Shown here: positions 1 through 8,590 of the stretch, in pieces
Numbering within the stretch: position 1 is the first letter of the stretch
Layout: each line of letters starts with the position of its first letter
Source of the DNA: SIG351 sp045627045
Lineage (GTDB): Bacteria > Bacillota > Clostridia > HGM11327
Direction: 5' to 3'
DNA: 64,000 bases
Assembly: GCA_045627045.1 (NCBI GenBank)
Contig: JAZQMY010000041.1
Location: 1-64,000 of the forward strand
Position numbers and translations under genes: made by a program
The notes under the pieces: generated by a model
What the model was told of the DNA's origin: nothing
Database searches by the model: none
What the model saw: the letters and a program-made list of their open reading frames with translations, nothing else

Positions 1-69
1 GAAAAACTCTTTCCACTGATCGGCAAGAGTGCCGCCGATCGCGCCTGCGATTGCTTTGATAAGTCCCAT
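1..69 (-). CDS. SPFH-domain (virion-core-like) protein, N-terminal fragment
   Basis: Only the first 23 codons are in the window; the gene runs off the left edge. The start MGLIKAIAGAIGGTLADQW is the typical N-terminus of clostridial SPFH-domain proteins formerly called virion core proteins. A GGGAG ribosome binding site lies 7 bases before the ATG, and a good promoter (102-130) lies further upstream. Homologues of this family usually sit beside TPM-domain and zinc-ribbon genes, which is the arrangement here. The rest of the protein cannot be judged. Confidence 0.7.
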   Translation of the reverse strand, partial: MGLIKAIAGAIGGTLADQWKEFF

Positions 70-101
70 AATAATTCTCCCTTCGGTTTTATCTGAATAT
101 T

Positions 102-130
102 ATTTTATCATAAAATATTATATTTTTCAA
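102..130 (-). promoter_or_regulatory. SigA-type promoter of the SPFH gene
   Basis: On the minus strand TTGAAA (130-125) and TAAAAT (107-102) are separated by exactly 17 bases, in the AT-rich gap between the TPM gene and the SPFH start. This allows the SPFH gene to be transcribed separately from the upstream genes. Confidence 0.6.
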
Positions 131-160
131 TATAAAATTAAAAATTTTAGGTCAATTACA

Positions 161-1489
161 TTAAAAATGTCTTCCGCCGCCCGAGAAGCTTCTTCCGCTT
201 GAGCTGTGGCCGCTCGAATAAGATGATCTTCCAGAACCGCCGCTGCTTGACGAAATTCTTACTCTTGATACATTCTTGTAGAGGAAAGAAACCTTCTTGT
301 CTCTCATGTCAAAGCTGTCATTGACAATGTTGTCATTGGCAAGTGATGCACTCTTGACCGGCTTCATCTTTTTCTTCATCTTGCTGAGGTTAACAAGTGA
401 AATGATGGCGCCTATTGCCAAGCCCCAGAAAATCGGGACGCCCCAGCCTACCTTCGGAGCCTGAACATCGCCTGTTGTGTAAAGCTCTTCGATTTTTGAA
501 ACGTAGACCTTCATTGCCTCGGTATAATCTCCGTCTACCATATAATCATATATGTAATCGTCGATCGTGTTGATCGTGTCCCATGTCAGAAGTCTTTCGA
601 CATTGCCGCAGCCCTGTGTCGTCCACTGTCTGTCGCTCGGATCCATATCGATGAAAAGCACGATTCCGCTGAATTCATCATCAATGCCGTAGCCGTTGTA
701 AACGTAGAAGTCTCTTGCATAGAGATCGACATTGTTGTAATTGTAAATCGATCTTTCCGTAAGGATAACGAGATCATAGCCTGTTTCCTTGACGATCTTG
801 TTTATCATTGATGTCAGCTCGGATTCCTCGAATGTTGAGAACATATCTGCATTGTCAACCACTCTCGGAAGGTCCTTTCCGTGGAAATCCTTGAAGGTTG
901 AAGCATTCGTCTCTCTCCAGTTCGGATTGATGCCGTAGCCGTTCCATGAAGCAGTCTCGTTCTCCTTGCTTTCTTCCTTTGAAGCCGTGATGTCTGTTCC
1001 GTCAAGAACCTCAAAGCACAAATCGAGGTAACGTGTAACTGCGCCTGTAAAGCCATCGCTTGACCATGCTTCATTTGTCTTCTTAAGAAGCGTTGAAATC
1101 GTCTCGCTTGTGAAAATCTCCTGACCTCTTCCGTACTGTGAAATGCGGAAATAGCCGCTCGACTTGTCATACACAAAGAGTATTCCGTCCTTATTCTCGC
1201 CGTAGCCGAATTCGTTGTGCTCATAGAACCAATCGGAGTAATCCTGGAGAGTTTCTCCGTCCGTGTCCTTCACAACCGCGATTGGGAAGTCAAACTTATA
1301 TTTTTCGATGGATCCCGATGCCTTTGCCTCAATCAGGGCTTCCTGCTCTTCGGTAACTATTCCTACGAAATCGTTGAATCTGTAATACTTATTGTTCCAT
1401 TCCGCCGCACTTACATTTACCACTGCAAAAGAAAGCAACATAACAAGCACAACAGAGAAACAAATTATCTTTTTGTTCAAATGTCTCAT
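161..1489 (-). CDS. Exported double TPM-domain protein with C-terminal membrane anchor
   Basis: The 442-residue protein starts with a cleavable-looking signal peptide (KK, then about 18 hydrophobic residues, then VSAAE). Two TPM-like domains follow, about residues 35-165 and 205-335, each with the VVKDTDG/LVILTE-type core. A single membrane segment lies near residue 350-370 (VPIFWGLAIGAIISLV). The end is a Gly/Ser-rich tail finishing SGGGRHF, a hallmark of TPM proteins. TPM proteins have been linked to phosphatase activity and photosystem repair in plants; the bacterial role is open. It lies 15 bases after the zinc-ribbon gene, so co-transcription is likely. Two TPM copies in one chain is unusual, since most homologues have one. 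Confidence 0.8.
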   Translation of the reverse strand: MRHLNKKIICFSVVLVMLLSFAVVNVSAAEWNNKYYRFNDFVGIVTEEQEALIEAKASGSIEKYKFDFPIAVVKDTDGETLQDYSDWFYEHNEFGYGENKDGILFVYDKSSGYFRISQYGRGQEIFTSETISTLLKKTNEAWSSDGFTGAVTRYLDLCFEVLDGTDITASKEESKENETASWNGYGINPNWRETNASTFKDFHGKDLPRVVDNADMFSTFEESELTSMINKIVKETGYDLVILTERSIYNYNNVDLYARDFYVYNGYGIDDEFSGIVLFIDMDPSDRQWTTQGCGNVERLLTWDTINTIDDYIYDYMVDGDYTEAMKVYVSKIEELYTTGDVQAPKVGWGVPIFWGLAIGAIISLVNLSKMKKKMKPVKSASLANDNIVNDSFDMRDKKVSFLYKNVSRVRISSSSGGSGRSSYSSGHSSSGRSFSGGGRHF

Positions 1490-1504
1490 ATTCTCTCCTC
1501 CCTA

Positions 1505-2734
1505 TCAGCCTAGCAGAAAATGTAAAAGAAGTGTTATTGCCGTGCCTGCCGCCGCAAGAACTCCGCCGAACCATGCCCAGCACTTGCCCTTGCTTATCGG
1601 AAGCTCGCCTACCACCTTGCCTGACTGACCGTTTACAGCGTAGGAATACTTCTTTCCGTTATACTCACAGTTAAAGAGATATACAGGAAGAAGAACATAC
1701 TTGACTGAAGGATCCTTGAGTTGCATTCTGTTTGAAACAAGCTGAGGTCCCGTGTATCCTGTCTCCTGTGCAAAGCGATTTACCGTCGAATTCATGACTC
1801 TCGTGTTTGCTCTTTCTATGTCGGTGTCAGGATCTTCATCAAATCTGTCTGCCGTGTAGCCGGCAAGGTATGCATCGTTGAACTCAACGAGCTTTGAAAA
1901 ATCAAACGGCTCAAGTGAATCCATAAGCGCATCGGACATCTTCTTGCTTGCATCAACAGGCACCTTTTCAAATCCGAGCTTACCTTCCGACTGAACGAGG
2001 TAATATGATACCTCTGTGTAACGGTATTCACCTACTGAATATATTCTTGTGGACGAGCACTTGAAGTCAAGCTGTCCGTCAACCGTGCAGTCAAACAGCC
2101 AGAAAGGAACGTATACGCCCTGAACATTGTTCATTCTGTTTCTTGAGAAAAAGTCCTTCGGGAGAAGCTTCTTGTCAGCATAGAATTTCTGAACGTTCTC
2201 GGAAAGTTTGTCCACCGTGAATCTAAACGGAATAAGGCCGTTCGGTTTGAGGCTTCCTGACGCCTTATCCTCAAGAATAACGTTGTTGTCACAGTAAGGA
2301 CATTTGAGTGAAAATGTGGTAGGATCCGCTTCGATCTCCGCACCGCAGGATTTACATACGTAAACGCTTGTGTTATTGAGTTTTTCATCGCACAAGCCGT
2401 TCTTGTAGTCTCCCCAATCGAATTCCTGTGTCTTCTCTTCTCCTTCGCGCAGTGCCATCAATGTCTCGATATCATACTCATTCGAGCATGAATCGCAGGC
2501 AAGCTTATCTGTTTCAGGCTTGTAATGTACCGTTGAACCACAGGCAGGACATTTGTAATATCTGATTTCTTCCTCATTGATATTATGCGTCTTTTTTTCC
2601 TTAAACGCCCCTGTGTCGTACTCATTAAAACAAGTCTCACAGACGATTTTGTCTGTTTCAGAATCGTAATAAACGGCAGACCCGCAAGCCGGACATTTAT
2701 AATTTTTTATCTCTTCTTCGTTAATGCTACTCAT
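1505..2734 (-). CDS. Multi zinc-ribbon membrane protein (TFIIB/PriA-like ribbons)
   Basis: The 409-residue protein carries three CxxC...CxxC zinc ribbons: CPACGS/CETC (about 14-36), CPACGS/CDSC (about 61-82) and CKSCGA/CPYC (about 127-150). The first two ribbons are near repeats, including the preceding NEEEI. The middle (about 160-380) is a beta-rich domain with no clear catalytic motif. A single hydrophobic helix ends the chain (WFGGVLAAAGTAITLLLHFLLG), suggesting a tail-anchored protein facing the cytoplasm. Such proteins are often misannotated as primosomal PriA. It lies upstream of the TPM and SPFH genes, and the three probably act together at the membrane; the function is unknown. Confidence 0.75.
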   Translation of the reverse strand: MSSINEEEIKNYKCPACGSAVYYDSETDKIVCETCFNEYDTGAFKEKKTHNINEEEIRYYKCPACGSTVHYKPETDKLACDSCSNEYDIETLMALREGEEKTQEFDWGDYKNGLCDEKLNNTSVYVCKSCGAEIEADPTTFSLKCPYCDNNVILEDKASGSLKPNGLIPFRFTVDKLSENVQKFYADKKLLPKDFFSRNRMNNVQGVYVPFWLFDCTVDGQLDFKCSSTRIYSVGEYRYTEVSYYLVQSEGKLGFEKVPVDASKKMSDALMDSLEPFDFSKLVEFNDAYLAGYTADRFDEDPDTDIERANTRVMNSTVNRFAQETGYTGPQLVSNRMQLKDPSVKYVLLPVYLFNCEYNGKKYSYAVNGQSGKVVGELPISKGKCWAWFGGVLAAAGTAITLLLHFLLG

Positions 2735-2775
2735 CTGTAATTCCTTTCTTCTGATTAATTCTGTATATAATTTAA

Positions 2776-3132
2776 TTATTTTTCATCTTTCGCCATGCAT
2801 ACACGGCATATTGAATAGCCCTTCAGCTGAAGCTGTGCCGTTGCCTCATCAATATCGTCCGCCGATACTTCTTTTCTGGATCCATCAGCCATCGACTTTG
2901 CATATCTGCAGTCAGGCAAATGAATCTTTTTGGTCGATTCATTCAGAACGAGTATGTATTCACCCTTCGGCTCCTCTGTCGGCACGGCAGAAGGTGTTGC
3001 CGGTGCAGGTGAACGGAATTCTATCGACTTGTAGCCGTTTCTTGAGCACACCGCCAAAGTCATTGCGGCAATCAGTATCACCGCCGCAAGGATCCACAAC
3101 AGTGAATAAGCTGAAAAGCGTTTTGTCTTCAT
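2776..3132 (-). CDS. Small membrane-anchored protein with His/Cys metal-binding motif
   Basis: The 118-residue protein has an N-terminal membrane helix (about 10-30: LLWILAAVILIAAMTLAVC), a Pro/Ala-rich linker (about 43-55), and a C-terminal domain containing IHLPDCRYAKSM and CRVC. The HxxxC...CxxC spacing resembles the small Ada-like zinc domains appended to secreted clostridial nucleases and ComEC proteins. No catalytic domain is present. The start overlaps the stop of the upstream gene (ATGA), so the two are translationally coupled. The function is unknown; a zinc-stabilised extracellular domain is inferred. Confidence 0.65.
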   Translation of the reverse strand: MKTKRFSAYSLLWILAAVILIAAMTLAVCSRNGYKSIEFRSPAPATPSAVPTEEPKGEYILVLNESTKKIHLPDCRYAKSMADGSRKEVSADDIDEATAQLQLKGYSICRVCMAKDEK

Positions 3133-3728
3133 AATATCGGAGTGTCCGTTTCGGGCTTTATTTCACTGCATATTTTCTGATACATCACAAGCGCCTGGCA
3201 GTACGTTACGAACGGCTTGAATTCAAGCAGGATTATCGCCGCAATACCCGCAAGCATTACAGGCAGATAACATATCTGAGTTAAGAATATGCCCACAATG
3301 AGTCCCACAATCGCCGCCTCCGATATAAATATATCAAAGAACATTGATTTCATGACAGTAAGATCGTTTCTTATCTGAAAATTCTGCATATCAGAGAGTC
3401 TATCATCCTCAAAGAACAATGCACCCGGCAGAAGCACAAAGGCTATTGCCTTGATCATTTTTCCCATAAGAGGAATGCTCCACCCCGACATCACCCTTGC
3501 AGGCGACTTATGCGGATAGACTATCTTTTTTCCATCGTTTTTCGGATTGAAGCGGCTTCTGCAATCAACAAGATACGAATGGTATTCCTTAACAATACCG
3601 TAAGCCGCAGGAAGCCCCACCAATGTCAATGAGAGTACTGCGGCATACAGAATATATTCCATATCAGGCCTGAGGTTTCTTTGCTTTGTTATCCTTCCTG
3701 CCCTTTTTCTCATCACGGTAAAATCCAT
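3129..3728 (-). CDS. Predicted polytopic membrane protein, unknown function
   Basis: The 199-residue protein has an N-terminal helix (MEYILYAAVLSLTLVGLPAA), a cytoplasmic stretch with RFNPKNDGKK, and three further hydrophobic segments (around residues 85-105, 133-165). I do not recognise a family. The start used gives a basic N-terminus; an ATG at 3662 (MEYILY) would also work, and neither has an ideal ribosome binding site (AAAGGATG lies about 14 bases before the first). It is the first gene of the run leading to the zinc-ribbon and TPM genes, behind the promoter at 3770-3798. Confidence 0.55.
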   Translation of the reverse strand: MDFTVMRKRAGRITKQRNLRPDMEYILYAAVLSLTLVGLPAAYGIVKEYHSYLVDCRSRFNPKNDGKKIVYPHKSPARVMSGWSIPLMGKMIKAIAFVLLPGALFFEDDRLSDMQNFQIRNDLTVMKSMFFDIFISEAAIVGLIVGIFLTQICYLPVMLAGIAAIILLEFKPFVTYCQALVMYQKICSEIKPETDTPIL

Positions 3729-3769
3729 ATCAGACGGTTTTCATCCTTTATTATATATATATTATTTAT

Positions 3770-3798
3770 ATATTATCATATTGTTCCTATTATGTCAA
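3770..3798 (-). promoter_or_regulatory. SigA-type promoter of the small membrane-protein operon
   Basis: On the minus strand TTGACA (3798-3793) and TAATAT (3775-3770) are spaced by 17 bases. The 5' leader that follows is almost pure A/T up to the AAAGGATG before the 3728 start. Confidence 0.65.
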
Positions 3799-3817
3799 CT
3801 GTTTTTTTAGTTTTTCT

Positions 3818-4912
3818 TCAGTTGCAGTGTTTTGCCACCGCCGATTCAATGATCGCAACGTTGTTTCTGAGTCTCTCATCCGTCGGAGCAATGTCAAGAG
3901 CCTCCTTTGCTGCAGAAAGTGCTTCCTCGTATCTTCCCGAATAATAATATCCCAGCGAAAGGAGGTCATACAGCTTCGGTCCCCAGCATTCCGCATCTGA
4001 AATATATGATGCAGGTCTTTCCTTTATTTTCAGAGCTTCCTTCGCCATGAATACAGTGCCCTCCCAGTTTTCCATACTGCACATCAGCTTTGCCATCTCC
4101 GTATACGGCTCCCTGAGGTAGGGTGCCTCGGCTATTGCCCTGTAAAGCCAGCTCACGGCACTGCCGTCATCGTTTTTCTCCCGGAAGCACCTTGCAATGT
4201 ATCTCATTGATGCACATCTTTCATCCTTCCAGACTGCGCTCGGGAGCAAGAGATGCTTTTTGAGCGTCTCAATGCTTTTATCCCACATTCCTCTGTACAT
4301 ATACTCTCTTCCGAGATAATGCATATTTCTGTCATCCTCCGGCTCCTCCTTCACGGAAAGCTCAAGCAGAGGCAGATATGATGCCCTTGATTTTGTGTTG
4401 TCTGCTCTGTGGTTCAGCTGCACGCCTTTTGCAAGCACCGTCTTTCTCGGAGCCTTTCCCGTATATGTCAGCACCTCATGAACCGGATGCTTCCATATGA
4501 AGTCTCCGTTCTTGTGTGCCTTTTCGATATAGAATACGGTGCCCTCGCTTCCGTCCTGATTGAAATTCCATGTATATCTGTATCTTGCGCCTGTGGTATC
4601 CTCCGTCCACGCCGCCTCAAGCTTTTCTCTCCAGCCCGGCTCAAACACCTCGTCAATGTCAGTGCAGACGCAAATATCAGCATCCTCCGGTATCAGCTCC
4701 ATCGAGAGGTTCCTTGCGATATCAAATCTCCACGGATTGATCACTTCCCTTCTCGTTATTGCGCCGAGACCTCTGAACATCTCGTACGTTCCGTCGTCCG
4801 AGCCGGTGTCGAGCACGCAGACGTAATCAGCCTCCTTCATCGAGTCATACCATCTTTTCGCAAACCTGACCTCATTTTTGCTTATTGCATATACGCAAAC
4901 CTTATATCCCAT
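3818..4912 (-). CDS. Family 2 glycosyltransferase with TPR-like C-terminal tail
   Basis: The 364-residue protein opens like a GT-A glycosyltransferase: VCVYAISKNE, then VLDTGSDDGT (about 34-43), and the metal/nucleotide-binding TDIDEVFEPGW (about 88-98) with the DxD-type acidic triad. Residues 195-360 are helical TPR-like repeats (for example LLSLGYYYSGRYEEALSAAKEALDIAP). The ribosome binding site is AGGAAA, 7 bases before the ATG. It follows the collagen-like gene by 49 bases on the same strand. Because the collagen repeats are rich in Thr, glycosylation of that protein is a reasonable inference; C. difficile pairs the glycosyltransferase SgtA with the collagen-like BclA3 in the same way. 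Confidence 0.8.
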   Translation of the reverse strand: MGYKVCVYAISKNEVRFAKRWYDSMKEADYVCVLDTGSDDGTYEMFRGLGAITRREVINPWRFDIARNLSMELIPEDADICVCTDIDEVFEPGWREKLEAAWTEDTTGARYRYTWNFNQDGSEGTVFYIEKAHKNGDFIWKHPVHEVLTYTGKAPRKTVLAKGVQLNHRADNTKSRASYLPLLELSVKEEPEDDRNMHYLGREYMYRGMWDKSIETLKKHLLLPSAVWKDERCASMRYIARCFREKNDDGSAVSWLYRAIAEAPYLREPYTEMAKLMCSMENWEGTVFMAKEALKIKERPASYISDAECWGPKLYDLLSLGYYYSGRYEEALSAAKEALDIAPTDERLRNNVAIIESAVAKHCN

Positions 4913-4961
4913 TTCAGTTTCCTTTCATATTATATGTAAGCCCCGCAAAGCAGGGCAGATT

Positions 4962-5870
4962 TCAGCCTTGTATCAATCCTGCGGCTCTCAGCGATGCAAG
5001 AAGCTCATTCACCGTTGCCACAGTATCCGTAAGCGATGCCGCCGGATCAAGATCGGCAACCGCCGCACCCGGAGTTACTGTGCCGGCAGGGCCTGTAGGA
5101 CCTGTAGGACCTGTAGGACCTGTTTCGCCTGTAGGACCTGTTTCACCTGTAGGACCTGTTTCACCTGTGGGACCCGTTTCGCCTGTGGGACCCGTTTCGC
5201 CCGTGGGACCCGTTTCGCCTGTGGGACCTGTTTCGCCCGTGGGACCTGTTTCACCTGTGGGACCTGTTTCACCTGTAGGACCTGTTTCGCCTGTAGGGCC
5301 TGTTTCACCTGTGGGGCCTGTTTCACCTGTAGGACCTGTTTCGCCTGTAGGACCTGTTTCGCCCGTGGGACCTGTTTCGCCCGTGGGACCCGTTTCGCCT
5401 GTGGGACCTGTTTCTCCTGTGGGACCTGTTTCACCTGTGGGACCTGTTTCACCTGTGGGACCGGTTTCACCTGTAGGACCTGTTTCGCCTGTGGGACCCG
5501 TTTCGCCCGTGGGACCCGTTTCGCCTGTGGGACCTGTTTCTCCTGTGGGACCTGTTTCACCCGTGGGACCTGTTTCACCGTCGATGCCTCTCTCACCCGT
5601 CGGGCCTGTCGGACCCTGTGGACCCGGCACTTCTCTGCCTCCCGGGCCAGCAGGACCTGCAGGACCCATCGGACCCATCGGGCCAACCGGACCTATCGGT
5701 CCCATCGGGCCTGCTTCACCCTGCACACCCATGTATCCCCTCGGACCTGTCGGACCTTCCGCTCCCCTCGGACCTGTGGGGCCTGTCGGTCCTTGAATCA
5801 CGGGAGGTACTCTGTTTTCAGGCGGCTGAGGTCTGCAGCGCTTCTGCATCTTCACCTGTTTTTTGTTCAT
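4962..5870 (-). CDS. Collagen-like Gly-X-Y repeat surface protein
   Basis: The 302-residue protein has a short basic N-terminus (about 25 residues, MNKKQVKMQKRCRPQ), then uninterrupted Gly-X-Y triplets to about residue 258, and a 44-residue non-collagen C-terminus (AVADLDPAASLTDTVATVNELLASLRAAGLIQG region) of the type that trimerises clostridial collagen-like proteins. The central part is 26 copies of Gly-Pro-Thr-Gly-Glu-Thr. There is no signal peptide, as in BclA-type exosporium proteins, so a spore-surface location is inferred; the cotJ operon in this window supports a sporulating host. The ribosome binding site is AGGACAGCTG just before the ATG. Thr in the Y position is a usual O-glycosylation site. 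Confidence 0.85.
   Translation of the reverse strand: MNKKQVKMQKRCRPQPPENRVPPVIQGPTGPTGPRGAEGPTGPRGYMGVQGEAGPMGPIGPVGPMGPMGPAGPAGPGGREVPGPQGPTGPTGERGIDGETGPTGETGPTGETGPTGETGPTGETGPTGETGPTGETGPTGETGPTGETGPTGETGPTGETGPTGETGPTGETGPTGETGPTGETGPTGETGPTGETGPTGETGPTGETGPTGETGPTGETGPTGETGPTGETGPTGETGPTGETGPTGETGPTGPTGPTGPAGTVTPGAAVADLDPAASLTDTVATVNELLASLRAAGLIQG
5119..5580. repeat. 18-bp tandem repeat array encoding GPTGET
   Basis: Twenty-six copies of an 18-base unit (core ggacctgtttcrcctgtr on the plus strand), counted from the gtttc motif at 5122 to the one at 5572. Units differ only at synonymous third positions. Stretches of unit variants recur: the block starting at 5380 is repeated from 5506, a distance of 126 bases or seven units, showing past block duplication. 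Confidence 0.95.
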
Positions 5871-5997
5871 CAGCTGTCCTTTCCTTTCTTTGAAATGCTT
5901 GCTTTCCCTTTTTTGAAAGCGTACACTTCTTTATATTACACTATTCATATATTTGTTACAGATTTTTTAAAAAATATATTATATATTTTCGATTTTA

Positions 5998-6006
5998 TGA
6001 TATAAT
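5998..6006 (+). promoter_or_regulatory. Extended -10 promoter element for the first GH89-like gene
   Basis: TGATATAAT matches an extended -10 (TGnTATAAT) about 65 bases before the chosen ATG, in a very AT-rich stretch; no good -35 is visible. Confidence 0.45.
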
Positions 6007-6071
6007 TAAAATATGAAAAACCCATCGTTACGGCGGTGGGAAATCAAAAAAGCAAACAAGAGGTTTTTATT

Positions 6072-8411
6072 ATGAATAACAGCCATGATTTTACGCTCGT
6101 AAAGGAAGGTATTGCCCGGTCTGTCATCGTCACAGGCATCAATGCGACTCCCGCTGAGCAGCACGCCGCAGAAGAACTGCAGTCATTCATTGAGAAAATA
6201 AGTAAGGCAAAGCTTGAAATCATTTCCGAGGACAAGGTTCCCGCATCGTCGGCAGAGCGCTTTGTTCTTATCGGCAAGCCGGAAACCAATAATCTTATTA
6301 TGGAAGTTGTCGGTGACATCTGGAAAACAACAGCTCACAAGTTCGACACTCTTCTCATCCGTACATCAGGCAATTATCTCGTTCTGAGTGGCGACCGCAA
6401 CAGATCGGTTATTTACTCCGTATATCACCTCCTTGAGAAGTTCCTCCACGTAGGCTTTTTCTGGGACGGCGACTCCATTCACGAAATGAAAGACATCATA
6501 ATTCCCGAAACGGATATGATAAGCGAGTCTTCTTTTGAATACCGTTTTTCAAAGTCCGCCTCCGAATGCAACGAAACTTACAGCTTCACAACATGGTGGA
6601 ACTTTGACCAATGGAAAACTGAAATCGACTACATGATGAAGAACAAAATGAATATCGCAAGAATAAAATTCTGTAGTGATATCATTCAGAAACGTGCATA
6701 CAGGAAGCTCGGCATAAACGTTGGTGAAGAAACAGACCTTGAAAAGAAGAGACTTTCCGCCGCAAAGGAGATTTACGACTACTGCCATATACTTGATCTT
6801 CAAATTGCGGGAGAACTCCCTTGCCCTGTAGTTCCTGCCGAATTCAAGGAGAAATACACTAACGGCAGATACTATGCAGAGATGTGGACTGCCGTATCAA
6901 CAGACCTTGAAAAGCTGAACAGACTCCCAAAACATACGCTCTGCACAGGCTCAGAGCCATACGCCATCCTCACAACTGCTTATGTTCAGGAATGGAAGGA
7001 TTATTTCGGTCAGGCAGACGAGTTCTATGTTCCGAGGCTTCCCTCCGAAAGCCTTATGACGGCAACTCTTGACGAAGTGTTCGATAACTGTCTTAAAGGA
7101 CCGCTTGATGCTGTCAGAAAGGTCGCTCCCAATGCTATGCTTTCAGTTGACGGTTGGATGTTCAGATTTATGTATAAGGACTTCTGGGCAAACGGCGGTG
7201 TTGAAAAGCTTCTCAATTCTCTTGACATCAAGGATTACTACATACTCGACCTCTGCACACCGTGGAGTGGAAGCATTCCGCTTTATCAGCTCAACGACTA
7301 CAAGTGGGTAAGCAACAGAAAGTTCATTCTATCTATCCTAAACGAGTTCGGCGGAAACAACATTCTCCGTGGTTGCTATGACTATCTCATACATGAATCA
7401 AAGAAGCTCATTTCCGACAAGACTAACGGCTGCGGTATAGGCAATTCGCAAGAAGTAATGTACTTCAACGTAAATTACTATGATCTCATCAACCATGTAG
7501 GCTGGGACGCACCGAATATTGAAAAGGCTCGCTTTGTTGACGATCAGGCACTGCGCCGTTACGGCAACGATCTGTATTACGAAAATGCAGAGGCATTCAG
7601 AGCATTTATTGATGCCGTATATTCCGGCTATAATACAAAGGAGGCACGCTATCAGATAAGACCTCAATTCGGCTTCGCCAACGGTAATGAGATTTATTGC
7701 GGCACCGTTAACAGTAATGAACCGGAACCGGATCATTCCGTTGCTAACAAGCTCAATAAGTACCTTAAACTTTCTCTTCCGCTTTCTGACAAGGCAAAAG
7801 AGAACAAATTCCTTATGTCTGATATTTATGAGGGACTTCGTCAGTACATCACGGAGCTTTATGACATTGAAGTCGTGCTGTTTGATACTGCATTCCTCAA
7901 AAACGACAAAAAGGCATTTGAAGCTCATGCGTCTTCAATGCTCTTCCTGATGGATCAGCTTGAGTTGCTTACAAGAAGCAACGAGCGTTGGTATCTTGAA
8001 TACGAAGCCCGCAAGCTTGACGGTCATATGTCAATCAACAACGGCACGGAGAAGTATGATTCTTCCGAAAACATAAGATTCTATATGAGGGATGCCGGAA
8101 CGACGTTTGCCGCTTCCATTGAGAGCCTCATCGACTATTCGAGAAAAGACTATCACGAGCTTGTAAAGTATTACTACACTCCGAGAGTCAGGGAAGGAAT
8201 AGAATTTATGAGAAAGCACCTCGGCATCACCCCTGAAGAATGGGACAAGCTTGATAAATCAGAAGCATTCAACGCATTCAATGAAATCGAACAAAACTGG
8301 GCACATAACGGCTATCCCGCAGAAGAGTTCGATGCAGAAAAGCCCGATCTCGCAGATACTCTCGAAAAAGTATACAAAGCAATTTCATCATATCCCGTTT
8401 TCAGGGAATAA
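6072..8411 (+). CDS. GH89-like glycosidase (alpha-N-acetylglucosaminidase family), paralogue 1
   Basis: The 779-residue protein has an N-terminal alpha/beta domain (about 10-150, with AEQHAAEELQSFIEKIS) and a central barrel beginning YRFSKSASECNETYSF..WWNFDQWKTEIDYM, which matches the GH89/NAGLU core. RLPSESLMTATLDE and GNSQEVMYFN sit where GH89 enzymes carry the acid/base and nucleophile glutamates. ILNEFGGNN corresponds to the conserved HNFGGN strand. There is no signal peptide, so it acts in the cytoplasm on imported oligosaccharides or glycosides. The start is the ATG after AAGAGG; an in-frame GTG at 6036 has no ribosome binding site. It resembles the gene at 22209-24479 along its whole length. 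The exact substrate is uncertain. Confidence 0.7.
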   Translation: MNNSHDFTLVKEGIARSVIVTGINATPAEQHAAEELQSFIEKISKAKLEIISEDKVPASSAERFVLIGKPETNNLIMEVVGDIWKTTAHKFDTLLIRTSGNYLVLSGDRNRSVIYSVYHLLEKFLHVGFFWDGDSIHEMKDIIIPETDMISESSFEYRFSKSASECNETYSFTTWWNFDQWKTEIDYMMKNKMNIARIKFCSDIIQKRAYRKLGINVGEETDLEKKRLSAAKEIYDYCHILDLQIAGELPCPVVPAEFKEKYTNGRYYAEMWTAVSTDLEKLNRLPKHTLCTGSEPYAILTTAYVQEWKDYFGQADEFYVPRLPSESLMTATLDEVFDNCLKGPLDAVRKVAPNAMLSVDGWMFRFMYKDFWANGGVEKLLNSLDIKDYYILDLCTPWSGSIPLYQLNDYKWVSNRKFILSILNEFGGNNILRGCYDYLIHESKKLISDKTNGCGIGNSQEVMYFNVNYYDLINHVGWDAPNIEKARFVDDQALRRYGNDLYYENAEAFRAFIDAVYSGYNTKEARYQIRPQFGFANGNEIYCGTVNSNEPEPDHSVANKLNKYLKLSLPLSDKAKENKFLMSDIYEGLRQYITELYDIEVVLFDTAFLKNDKKAFEAHASSMLFLMDQLELLTRSNERWYLEYEARKLDGHMSINNGTEKYDSSENIRFYMRDAGTTFAASIESLIDYSRKDYHELVKYYYTPRVREGIEFMRKHLGITPEEWDKLDKSEAFNAFNEIEQNWAHNGYPAEEFDAEKPDLADTLEKVYKAISSYPVFRE

Positions 8412-8436
8412 ATGATTCTCACACGGTAACGTTTTG

Positions 8437-8468
8437 CGGCAGAGAGGTGTTCTTCTCTGCCGTTTTTT
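8437..8468 (+). terminator. Rho-independent terminator
   Basis: A perfect 9-bp stem (CGGCAGAGA/TCTCTGCCG) with an 8-base loop is followed by a T-rich run, 26 bases after the GH89-like stop codon. Confidence 0.85.
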
Positions 8469-8590
8469 ATTACGGAAACAAGCGGCATAACAATACTGCG
8501 CTTTTTCATCCTTTTCCGTCAAAATAAATATATTGAATAAAAGCAGGAATTATGTTATCATATGAATATAAACCCAAAGGAGCTTTTGCT

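Noticed and set aside
5119..5580. CRISPR array
   Set aside because: The repeats are contiguous 18-base coding units without spacers and encode Gly-Pro-Thr-Gly-Glu-Thr.
5075..5686. A 203-codon minus-strand frame inside the collagen gene
   Set aside because: It is a shifted reading of the repeats giving only Lys/Val/Gln/Pro; no independent signals.
4878..6005. Long plus-strand open frames (375, 303 codons) opposite the collagen-like gene
   Set aside because: They are mirror translations of the 18-base repeat array; Cys/Arg/Phe or Val/Ser/Pro repeats with no ribosome binding site. The minus-strand collagen protein has a start site and real N- and C-terminal domains.
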